From contig JAXDNH010000016.1 in assembly GCA_034669525.1 (NCBI GenBank), forward strand, positions 1 to 8,372: a stretch of DNA of 8,372 nucleotides, in the 5' to 3' direction. Shown in pieces: positions 1 through 6,985 of the stretch. The notes beneath the pieces were generated by a model, which was given only the letters and a program-made list of their open reading frames with translations, was not told the origin of the DNA and searched no databases. Position numbers and translations under genes: made by a program. The DNA comes from JAFASC01 sp034669525 (lineage in GTDB: Bacteria; Pseudomonadota; Alphaproteobacteria; Rhizobiales; Beijerinckiaceae). The first letter of the stretch is position 1. Every line of letters begins with the position of its first letter.

Positions 1-3000
1 CCTGTCGTTCTGCCTGATACTCGCCAAGTCGACTTTGTTGCCATCGAGCTTGTAGTACGTGCGCTCAACCTCATAGCCGCGGCTGGCGGCGGGTTCCTGC
101 GTTGCCGGATGGCCGATACTTGTCAGCGCCACTCGAACGCCCGTCTGGCCGTTATTGGTGATCACGATGTTGTGCTGATCGAGCGCCGCCGCCTTCCAGG
201 CGCGATAAAACGCGCCCGATTGCGGCTGCCCGTCAATCGAAAGCGAGATTGCCTGCGCATCCTTGTTCAGCGCCTCCGCGGCGAGCACCATCCAGGCATT
301 TTCCTGGGTGCTCGTGTAGGTCGCCGCCGAGCGCTCAGTTTCGACAACCATGCCGGCCAGCTGAATGCCGTTGCGCGCACCGCCCGATTCCGCCGCAAGC
401 GCCAGCAGGCCGGCGCCGTCACGCAGACGCGAGCCGTAATCTGGGCGCGAGAAGCGGCTGTTGCGCTGCTCATCGAGCCGCTTCGCTGCCGACTCGAAAA
501 CCTTCTCGGCGCGGGCTTTGTCGCCGAGCATCGCAAGGGCCGCGGCGAGTTGCGCGCGCGCAAGCGGCGAGGTGAAGTCATTAAGCTTTGCGTCGACGAG
601 GTAGCGCAGGTCGCCCATGACGGCACGGCCGTTCCGCGCCAGCACATAGACCGCGTAAGCAAGCGACGATGTATCCATGTCCTTCGCGTCGGCCGAATTG
701 GCCACCATGTTCCGCAACCGCTCAAGCGCCTGATCGAAGGCTTTCTGCGGCACCGCGAATCCTTCTTCGCGCGCGCGGGTGAGGAAATCGGTCACGAACG
801 CGTTGAGCCAGGTGTCGTTGCCTGCGGCCGCCGACCACAGTCCGAAAGCGCCGGTCGAGTCCTGGCGGGACAAAACCTTGTCGATCGAGTCGCGAATGCG
901 GTCCCGAACGTCCCCATCGATGGCAAGCCGCTCCGCCGAGGCAAGTTTGTTGACATAAAGGAGCGGCAGCGCGCGGCTGACGATCTGCTCCGAGCAGCCG
1001 TAGGGATAGCGGTCGAGCGCCTGTAACAATGCCGGCACGTCGATTGCCCCGACCGGAGACACCGCCACAGAGACTCTGCCGGTGCTCGGCACAAAATCGG
1101 CGAAAAGATCCCGCGAGATTGTGAGACTTGCGCCAGGTGCAAGCGATTGAACGCTGCGCCGCGCGAATTCGCCCGTGCCGGCGTCGACATTGAGCGCGAG
1201 GCTCTGTTTCAGATCGACATCGGAACCCGAGAGGTGCAGATCGATCTCCGCGCGGCCGATACCTGTCGCCGTGACCGGAATGGTGAGCGAGCTTCTCGCG
1301 CCGACGTTCAGCGGGAAGGACTTGTTCAATGTGTCGGCGGAGGCTGAGACCGGCCCATGCAGAGCGACGTCGACGGTATAACGACCGCTTTTACCCTCCA
1401 CGTTATCGATTTGCACATGGAAGCGCGACTGATCGCCGAGCGCGAGAAAACGCGGCACCGTTGCCTGCGCCACGACGGGATCGCGGATGATCACGTCCTG
1501 CTGCGCATGACCGACTCTCGTCTTCGACCAGGCGCTTGCCATCACACGCACTGAGCCGTTGAAGGCGGGGATATCGAAAGAGACGTTCGCCTTGCCGTCG
1601 CTGCCGACCTTCACGACACCGGAATAACGCGCCAGCGGCTCCTGCGTCGGCTTCTCGCCATTGAGGTCGGCGCCAGCATCGCCGCCGGAGCGGATCATGC
1701 CGCGCACGCCCTGCATGCCGTCGATCAGGTACCCATAGAGATCGCGGATTTCCGTTGCGAGCCGGCGCTGGCCGAAAAAATACTCCTTCGGATCGGGCGT
1801 TTCATATTGCGTGAGATTGAGGATGCCGATGTCGACCGCCGCCACCGTAATGTAAGCCTCTTCGCCCGGCGCGAGAGCCGCGAGTTCGACCGGAATATCG
1901 AGTTTTCCGCGCGGGCGGATTTTCTCCGCTGCGCCAAGTTTCACATCGAGCTTGTGTGCGTTCTCGTCGATGCCGAACCATGCAACGCCGAGCGCACGGC
2001 CCGGCATGCGTTTCGCCGCGACGTCCAGCGGCCGGTGCGCAAAGGCCATGGCATAAGCGCCGGCGCCCCAATTGGCACCGACAGGCATCCGGACCTCGTT
2101 GTCGCCCTTCTTCAGATCGCTTGTCGTGACCGTCTGTACGGTGTCGGCGACAACTGCGACAGTTGCTTTGCCGTCGAATTGTGAGGCGATTTTCATCACC
2201 ATCGAATCGCCCGCGACGTAGTTCTCCTTATCTAGCGTCAGCTCAAGCAGATCGGGCGTTTGCGCGGTGGCGCTGCCGGACCAGCCGACGTCGAACGTGC
2301 TGCTTGTCGGCATATCGCTCGAATCGTCCGAGCGGACATCGAGGCGATGCGCACCGAGGCCGACCGGCACCGAAATTTTTGCCGGATCGCCACCTGCGAT
2401 ATCGATCTTGCCCTCGGCAAGGCGGCGCGAGGATTTGACGCGCTCGAAATTCCAGCGTCCATCCGCGCGATACCATTGGTAATCATTGTTGATCCGGTAG
2501 AGGGACCACGACACGTTGCGGCGCGTCGTGCGCTGACCATCGGGCCCGATGGCGATCACATCGAAAGTCGCGACGGAGCCGTCGCTGAGCTCATCGTCGA
2601 AATTCTTTTTGACTCCGATAATGCCGCCCTGCGGCAGAATCGGCAGATGTACAGTGCGCTCGATCGCGCGCCCGCCCGGTTCGCCGGCGCGCAGGATGAT
2701 CTCGGCCTCCAGCGGCTTCGGCGCGGTGACGTCGGGCAACGGAACGGTCACTGTGGCCCTACCCCGCGCGTCGGTCGTGACCTTATCTTCGAGTTCGTTC
2801 TTCACCGTTTCGAACGACTCATCTGATAGCCCGGCTTCGTAGCCTTTCAACGCCGGCAAGCCATTCTCATCCGCGGCTTTGACCGAGACCTCGCCGGCGA
2901 TTTCGAGATTGGCGCCCGGCGCACCATAGAGGTAACGCACGTCCGCCGCGATCTCGACCGGCCGGCCTGCACGTGCGACGGCAACCGCCGGCTTCAACGT

Positions 3001-4875
3001 CATGTCGAGCCGTTCCGGGACGTAATCTTCGACTAGAAAGCTTGTCTCGCCGATTTTTGGACTTTTTGGATCGGCATAAGCTTCGATCCGCCATGTGCCG
3101 CTCGCCGCACCTGAAAGCAGCGCCAGCGAATAAGCGCGCCCGCCGAGACCCTGATCAGCAACACTGACGCGTTTGTATTCGACGCCATCGGGCCGTTTGA
3201 ACACGAGCGTCAGCGCCAGGCCGGAGACGGCGATACTTTTCGCGTCGCGCAATTCGGCCGTCACGTTGACCGTCTCGCCGGAGCGATAGACGCCGCGCTC
3301 GGCGAAGACGAATGCATCGAGTGCATGCGGGGCTTCGCGGCCCTTCACACCGCGATCGGAAAGATCGAACGGCGTCTGCTGCAGGTCGAGAAAGCCGTAA
3401 TCCCCATCGGCATTACTCGCGACGAGCAGCCCCGGCGCGAGACCCGCCGTGCCGCGCGCAAGACCCGGATCGAAGCGCACGTGCCCGTCGGCGGGCGTTT
3501 TCATGGTGGCAAGAATCTCATTGTTCTTGGCAACGAGACGCAATTCGACGCCAGCAAGCGGCTCCGCACGGGCGAGCGAGCGCACGAGCACATGGATGCC
3601 ATCAGCGCCGGAGAAAGTGGTCAGCCCCAGATCAGAGACGGTGAACCATTGCGTCGCCTTCTGGTCGTCGTCGTACTCGCCGGAATCGTCGCGCGGCACG
3701 AGCGGCTTCTGTTCGCCGGCGCGCGCGACCATCACGTAGACGCCAGGCTCGATCCTGCCGACGGCTTCCATCACAGGGAAGGCGGTCGTCACGTCTCTGT
3801 TGAGCTCGCTCGCGACATCCATCGTCCCGGCCCAGATTTTGGTCGCGTTCTCGTTGACGTATTGCCGCAGCCGGTACGTGCCGAGCTGCGCAAGAAAATC
3901 GTCGGAATGCACCGTGGAAAGAAGATTGCGATCGCCGACGCGCAGAATGTCGGCGGCGATCTTCCGCGTGTTGATCGAGACGACCGGAATGCCTTCCTGG
4001 CCGACGCGCGGCAGCACATAATTGCGGCCGGTAAAGCGCACCTGCGGCGACCGGTCGCGCACATAGATGTCGTAATCGGCGGCCTTCAGCAGCGCTTCAT
4101 CGACGGCGGACGGCAGGCCCTGGCGCAGGATGATGGAATAGCGCTCGCCGTGCTTCAGCCCTTCGACACAGAGCTGCTGATCTTCGCTCGAGATCGCACC
4201 ATTTGCCGTGCCGGAGACCGCAACATAGGGCGTGAAATCGACGCGCCCGCGCGCGAGCGGCTCGGAAAATTGGAAGCAGGCGCGTGGTGAGGCCGATTCG
4301 TTATCGACCTTGTAATCGAGAACGCGAAATCCGTGTTCTTCGCGCATGCGCTGGTAAGTGGTGCGCACCGCCGGCACGTCGTTGCTCCCCAGACTTGCGC
4401 GATAGGCGTTGAGTGCAGGCCGCCATTCCTGGCGCGAAGCATGGACCTCGGCAAGCAACGCGAGCGCCGCCGCTTCATCAGGCTTCGTATTGGCGCGCTG
4501 GTAGGCGAGGTAGGCAGCAACCGCGGCGTGGCTTTTTAATTGATAGACCGAAGTCGAGTTGGCAGGAACGGCAAGCGCCGTGCGGGCGTAGGACAGCCAG
4601 TTTCCTGCGTTCTTTGTATCGGGCGCAACGATTTGCGAGAGCACGCGCAGCGCCGCGGCCGTGTCGTTGCGGGCCGCCGCCGCGAGCATGTCGCGCCGCA
4701 TCTGGTCGAGCGGTTTTTGTGCGCGGGTGTCCGCATCCTTGCGCACCTGCGCTTCGAGGCGGACGGCGTCGCTCGCCAGTTGCTCGTTTGTATAGGCCTT
4801 TTGTTGCGCATGTGCCGGCCCAAGGCATGCGGCGGCCAACAGAAACAGCGTGAGAGCACGGCCAATTAAGCGCAT
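1..4875 (-). CDS. Bacterial alpha-2-macroglobulin family protein (protease trap), C-terminus cut by window edge
   Basis: The frame is open for 1625 codons from ATG at 4875 to the left edge. Family members use a thioester to trap proteases covalently in the periplasm; E. coli ECAM (yfhM, about 1650 aa) is the model. Residues 1-23 form a signal peptide with an AHA-QQ type I cleavage site. Residues about 35-165 are helical and TPR-like (around 136-162). A macroglobulin-like domain follows, with Cys200 and Cys236 probably disulfide-bonded. The MG3 motif ERGVYRSGETV lies near 530, and the bait-region domain runs from about 880 to a VDIGILNLT motif near 1013. The thioester domain contains YPYGCSEQ, with Cys1294 and Gln1297 (plus-strand 985-996). 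These are the only cysteines I see in the mature part. The start is set by GAGGA 8 nt upstream. Probably about 100 residues are missing. In many proteobacteria pbpC follows this gene; here that would lie outside the window. Confidence 0.95.
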   Translation of the reverse strand, partial: MRLIGRALTLFLLAAACLGPAHAQQKAYTNEQLASDAVRLEAQVRKDADTRAQKPLDQMRRDMLAAAARNDTAAALRVLSQIVAPDTKNAGNWLSYARTALAVPANSTSVYQLKSHAAVAAYLAYQRANTKPDEAAALALLAEVHASRQEWRPALNAYRASLGSNDVPAVRTTYQRMREEHGFRVLDYKVDNESASPRACFQFSEPLARGRVDFTPYVAVSGTANGAISSEDQQLCVEGLKHGERYSIILRQGLPSAVDEALLKAADYDIYVRDRSPQVRFTGRNYVLPRVGQEGIPVVSINTRKIAADILRVGDRNLLSTVHSDDFLAQLGTYRLRQYVNENATKIWAGTMDVASELNRDVTTAFPVMEAVGRIEPGVYVMVARAGEQKPLVPRDDSGEYDDDQKATQWFTVSDLGLTTFSGADGIHVLVRSLARAEPLAGVELRLVAKNNEILATMKTPADGHVRFDPGLARGTAGLAPGLLVASNADGDYGFLDLQQTPFDLSDRGVKGREAPHALDAFVFAERGVYRSGETVNVTAELRDAKSIAVSGLALTLVFKRPDGVEYKRVSVADQGLGGRAYSLALLSGAASGTWRIEAYADPKSPKIGETSFLVEDYVPERLDMTLKPAVAVARAGRPVEIAADVRYLYGAPGANLEIAGEVSVKAADENGLPALKGYEAGLSDESFETVKNELEDKVTTDARGRATVTVPLPDVTAPKPLEAEIILRAGEPGGRAIERTVHLPILPQGGIIGVKKNFDDELSDGSVATFDVIAIGPDGQRTTRRNVSWSLYRINNDYQWYRADGRWNFERVKSSRRLAEGKIDIAGGDPAKISVPVGLGAHRLDVRSDDSSDMPTSSTFDVGWSGSATAQTPDLLELTLDKENYVAGDSMVMKIASQFDGKATVAVVADTVQTVTTSDLKKGDNEVRMPVGANWGAGAYAMAFAHRPLDVAAKRMPGRALGVAWFGIDENAHKLDVKLGAAEKIRPRGKLDIPVELAALAPGEEAYITVAAVDIGILNLTQYETPDPKEYFFGQRRLATEIRDLYGYLIDGMQGVRGMIRSGGDAGADLNGEKPTQEPLARYSGVVKVGSDGKANVSFDIPAFNGSVRVMASAWSKTRVGHAQQDVIIRDPVVAQATVPRFLALGDQSRFHVQIDNVEGKSGRYTVDVALHGPVSASADTLNKSFPLNVGARSSLTIPVTATGIGRAEIDLHLSGSDVDLKQSLALNVDAGTGEFARRSVQSLAPGASLTISRDLFADFVPSTGRVSVAVSPVGAIDVPALLQALDRYPYGCSEQIVSRALPLLYVNKLASAERLAIDGDVRDRIRDSIDKVLSRQDSTGAFGLWSAAAGNDTWLNAFVTDFLTRAREEGFAVPQKAFDQALERLRNMVANSADAKDMDTSSLAYAVYVLARNGRAVMGDLRYLVDAKLNDFTSPLARAQLAAALAMLGDKARAEKVFESAAKRLDEQRNSRFSRPDYGSRLRDGAGLLALAAESGGARNGIQLAGMVVETERSAATYTSTQENAWMVLAAEALNKDAQAISLSIDGQPQSGAFYRAWKAAALDQHNIVITNNGQTGVRVALTSIGHPATQEPAASRGYEVERTYYKLDGNKVDLASIRQNDR

Positions 4876-5100
4876 GGAAGATTTCCTCAGGAGCGAGGGG
4901 TCATTGTTCGCCGTTCGATTCGGGTTCCGCAACTGCTTCGTTGAGGCGGGCTGCGTGGATGTGCCTTGCCGCACCGACCGCAGCGATGACGTGGGCGCGC
5001 GGCGCCGACCCCCACGGCCGTGCCTTGGACTTGCCTGCCTCGATGCCTAAATCCGGCGCGCGCGGGAGCCGGGTGGGGTCCCGGGCATTTACGGAGCGGA
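4876..5100. other. Divergent intergenic region between alpha-2-macroglobulin and flippase-like genes
   Basis: These 225 bases must carry the promoters of both divergent genes. On the minus strand a weak sigma70-like pair could serve the alpha-2-macroglobulin gene: TTGCGG (plus 4927-4932) and AACAAT (plus 4903-4908), 18 nt apart. Each matches its consensus only partly, so this is a guess. A short inverted repeat, CCGGG then a 6-nt loop then CCCGG, lies at 5069-5084 in the probable leader of the plus-strand gene; in sequence this GC-rich it may be chance. I see no convincing gene, RNA or operator here. Confidence 0.5.
5093..5096 (+). promoter_or_regulatory. Ribosome binding site of the flippase-like gene
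   Basis: GGAG sits 4 nt before ATG 5101. It supports this start over the in-frame GTG at 5020, which has no purine-rich site and would add 27 residues unlike the family. Confidence 0.55.
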
Positions 5101-6198
5101 ATGACAGCTAAACCCCTGCGAAAGCCGAGCCGGGATGCCGAAGTGGCCGCAGTCGCGGCGGCTCCGCCGCACCGGCCGGTCCTGCTGCCCGTCGCCGCGG
5201 ATCAGCCAACCGAGGCGATCGCCAAGCGCCGCCGGCGCATCGCGCGCATCATCGGCGGGGTGGCAAGCGTTGTCATCTTTGCCCTTTCCGCGTTCGTGCT
5301 GGCGCATACACTCGCAAAGATCAGCTTCGCCGATTTGCGCGGCGCGATCGCCGGCACGACCGCCGAGCAAATCGCCGCCGCGTGCCTGCTAACCTGCGTC
5401 TCCTATCTTGCACTGACCGGTTATGACGCTGTGGCGCTGCGGCAGCTCAAGGCGAAGGTGCGCTACCGGACGACCGCGCTCGCGTCGTTCACGAGCTACG
5501 CGATCTCCTTCACGCTCGGTTTTCCGCTGATCACCGGCGGGACGGTGCGCTACTGGCTTTACTCGCGCGCCGGACTTCGCGCCGGCGCGGTCGCGAGCCT
5601 CACCATCATTGCAGGCGTTACCTTTTGGCTGGGAATGGCGCTTATCGTTGGCGCCGGCCTCATTTTCCGGGCGGAAGCGATCAGCCGGCTCGATCACCTG
5701 ACGCCGGCGATCAATATGGCCATCGGCGTGGGCATCCTCGTAGCGCTTGCCGCGTACCTGGTCTGGGTCTCAGTCACCCCGCGCCGGCGCAAGATCCAGG
5801 GCTTCCGGCTCGAACTCCCCGGACTTGGCTTAACGAGCCGGCAGGTGCTCCTCGGACTTATCGATTTGGGAGCTGCTTCCGGCACGTTGTTCGTGCTGCT
5901 GCCGGCCCATCACGGGCTCGATTTCTTCACCTTCGCCTCGATCTACTGCTTCGCCTCCATCCTCGGCATCGCGAGCCATGCGCCGGGCGGCATCGGGGTC
6001 TTCGAGGCGACCATGCTGAAGACGGTGCCCTCACCGTCGGAGGAGGCGCTGCTTGCCTCGCTGCTTCTCTTCCGGGTGATCTATTTCATCGCCCCGTTCG
6101 TGCTGGCGCTCGCGTTTCTTGGCGCCAACGAGAGCTTCCGACGCTGGCAATCCTTACGCGAGGCGATGCTGCGGAGCCAGGACCTCGAACGGGATTGA
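5101..6198 (+). CDS. Flippase-like membrane protein, MprF N-terminal/YbhN family (UPF0104, LPG synthase TM region)
   Basis: This is a 365-aa polytopic inner-membrane protein. A basic, Ala/Pro-rich cytosolic tail (1-48, with a KRRRRIAR stretch at 42-49) precedes about eight hydrophobic segments, near 51-72, 90-112, 127-146, 163-189, 203-225, 249-268, 275-292 and 317-341. The family signature APGGIGVFE is at 294-302, and TGGTVRYWLYSRAGL at 145-159 with TFWLG at 174-178 resembles the N-terminal half of MprF. In MprF this half moves aminoacylated phosphatidylglycerol across the membrane, while a C-terminal domain makes that lipid. Here the chain ends after the membrane part and no synthase fragment follows, so the length fits standalone YbhN-type proteins. 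The substrate is unknown; lipid transport is inferred from the family. It is transcribed away from the alpha-2-macroglobulin gene and converges on the next gene with a 15-bp gap. Confidence 0.9.
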   Translation: MTAKPLRKPSRDAEVAAVAAAPPHRPVLLPVAADQPTEAIAKRRRRIARIIGGVASVVIFALSAFVLAHTLAKISFADLRGAIAGTTAEQIAAACLLTCVSYLALTGYDAVALRQLKAKVRYRTTALASFTSYAISFTLGFPLITGGTVRYWLYSRAGLRAGAVASLTIIAGVTFWLGMALIVGAGLIFRAEAISRLDHLTPAINMAIGVGILVALAAYLVWVSVTPRRRKIQGFRLELPGLGLTSRQVLLGLIDLGAASGTLFVLLPAHHGLDFFTFASIYCFASILGIASHAPGGIGVFEATMLKTVPSPSEEALLASLLLFRVIYFIAPFVLALAFLGANESFRRWQSLREAMLRSQDLERD

Positions 6199-6220
6199 GC
6201 CGGGCGGCCGGGCTCAGTTC
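6192..6220. terminator. Possible shared bidirectional terminator hairpin
   Basis: TGAGCC at 6196-6201 is perfectly complementary to GGCTCA at 6211-6216 across a 9-nt loop. Pairing extends outward to 6192/6220 with two G-U pairs, giving about 10 bp. The hairpin lies exactly where two convergent genes end, which suits a two-way terminator. There is no T-run after either arm, so intrinsic termination is unproven. Confidence 0.35.
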
Positions 6221-6849
6221 GCGTCTCGCTCTCGATTTATTTGCGCGAAACGGACCTTCACGTTGCGGCCAGCCTCGGGCGGGGCGACGAGCCGCGTCTC
6301 GAAGGCGACAGCCTCATTGACGCCAAGCTTCGGCTTCGCTGCCGTCGCGGTCCAGCGGTAGAGCGGCCGGCCGTCGTCGCCCTCGACGACGACTTCGATG
6401 GGCGGCACCTGGTTCAGTCCCCGCCGCAGATTGGCGATCTCGCCCTGCACCTTCAGAAGGCGCTGCGAAGCCTCGCCGCTCACGCGGGACGTCACGCCGC
6501 GGAATTCCAGCCCGCGCAAGTTCACCGGCAGGCCCGCTGCGGCATAGAGCGTGCTGCTCGCCGGCACCAGGCGGACGAATTCCTCCTTGAAGCCGGCAAG
6601 CGACATCGAGCCGAGCATCACCGCGACAAGGCTTGCCAGAACCGGCGAAAACCAGAAGCCGCTGCGCGTTTGGGCGCGAAACGGCTCGTGCTGCGGTTGG
6701 CGCCAGCTTTCTCCCCATAATTCTTCATAGGCCGGCTGCTTTGGGCGGCCGCTCACCGCCTCCGCCGACAATTCCATCGCGCGCCGCAGCTGATGCGCGC
6801 CGAGGCCCGAGGGAGTGGCGGGCAGGCTGAGCCCGGAAGAGGAACGCAT
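6214..6849 (-). CDS. Single-pass membrane protein with DUF3426-like C-terminal domain, no zinc ribbon
   Basis: This is a 211-aa protein. The N-terminal 62 residues are polar, probably cytoplasmic. One hydrophobic helix (about 65-87, from FWFSPVLASL) follows, then a probable periplasmic domain (about 95-211). The pattern LYAAAGLPVNLRGLEF, then KVQGEIANL, GRPLYRW and FETRLVAPP, resembles the C-terminal domain of alphaproteobacterial MJ0042-type zinc-ribbon proteins (DUF3426-like), which I recall near ftsE in related genomes. Their usual N-terminal CxxC zinc ribbon is absent: the chosen frame has no cysteine. The function is unknown. I chose ATG 6849 because GGAG lies 7 nt upstream; the in-frame GTG at 6912 has no such site. 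Divergent transcription from ftsE suggests shared control. The gene call is firm, the family call only moderate. Confidence 0.8.
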   Translation of the reverse strand: MRSSSGLSLPATPSGLGAHQLRRAMELSAEAVSGRPKQPAYEELWGESWRQPQHEPFRAQTRSGFWFSPVLASLVAVMLGSMSLAGFKEEFVRLVPASSTLYAAAGLPVNLRGLEFRGVTSRVSGEASQRLLKVQGEIANLRRGLNQVPPIEVVVEGDDGRPLYRWTATAAKPKLGVNEAVAFETRLVAPPEAGRNVKVRFAQINRERDAN

Positions 6850-6856
6850 GGGACGA

Positions 6857-6860
6857 CTCC
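6857..6860 (-). promoter_or_regulatory. Ribosome binding site fixing the start of the DUF3426-like gene
   Basis: On the minus strand GGAG precedes ATG 6849 by 7 nt. The alternative GTG at 6912 lacks a comparable site, so the shorter protein is preferred. Confidence 0.6.
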
Positions 6861-6920
6861 GATCCACCGTCCGCCCGACAAACGTGCAGCGAGGGGACAC
6901 CCGATTAGACACTTGTTAGG

Positions 6921-6936
6921 GTTAAGGCCGCGTAAA
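6921..6936. promoter_or_regulatory. Candidate CtrA box in the divergent control region upstream of ftsE
   Basis: The plus strand reads TTAA, seven bases, TAAA. The minus strand reads TTTA, seven bases, TTAAC. The known CtrA consensus in alphaproteobacteria is TTAA-N7-TTAAC, so one position differs. The site is 50 bp before the ftsE start codon, and a TCTAAT hexamer (minus strand, plus 6904-6909) could be the -10 of the divergent gene. CtrA is the cell-cycle master regulator, and division genes are common targets. The AT-rich site stands out in GC-rich surroundings, but a single near match remains weak evidence. Confidence 0.35.
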
Positions 6937-6973
6937 AAGCCCGATTCGGCCGCTAATCAGCCGGCGCGGCGAC

Positions 6974-6979
6974 GAGGGG
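6974..6979 (+). promoter_or_regulatory. Ribosome binding site supporting the TTG start of ftsE
   Basis: GAGGGG lies 6 nt before TTG 6986. It supports this unusual start codon, which also gives the N-terminus expected for FtsE. Confidence 0.7.
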
Positions 6980-6985
6980 TCTTGC

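Noticed and set aside
109..1026. Open frame of 305 codons on the plus strand
   Set aside because: It lies wholly antisense to the alpha-2-macroglobulin gene, is arginine-rich, has no recognisable domain, and is typical of the opposite strand of GC-rich genes.
3325..4290. Open frame of 321 codons on the plus strand
   Set aside because: It is antisense to the macroglobulin domains, has an odd composition with no membrane or domain features, and comes from the biased third positions of the real gene.
5069..5084. Hairpin CCGGG/CCCGG in the leader of the flippase-like gene as a riboswitch or attenuator
   Set aside because: The stem is only 5 bp in GC-rich sequence, with no leader peptide, alternative pairing or recognised riboswitch motif.
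5020..5100. GTG 5020 as an upstream start for the flippase-like gene
   Set aside because: There is no ribosome site before it, and the 27 extra residues (Pro, Gly and Cys containing) do not resemble the family. ATG 5101 has GGAG upstream.
5625..6320. Open frame of 231 codons on the plus strand overlapping the flippase-like gene
   Set aside because: It is a shadow frame, arginine- and proline-rich, running through the end of one gene and into the antisense of the next.
6850..6912. GTG 6912 as the start of the DUF3426-like protein
   Set aside because: There is no Shine-Dalgarno sequence upstream, the extension is unlike the family and overlaps the control region, and ATG 6849 has a good site.
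6903..6958. Inverted repeat GATTAG (6903-6908) and CTAATC (6953-6958), plus the palindrome CGGCCG at 6947-6952, as an operator
   Set aside because: The arms are only 6 bp and 44 bp apart, and GC palindromes are frequent in this DNA, so chance cannot be excluded.
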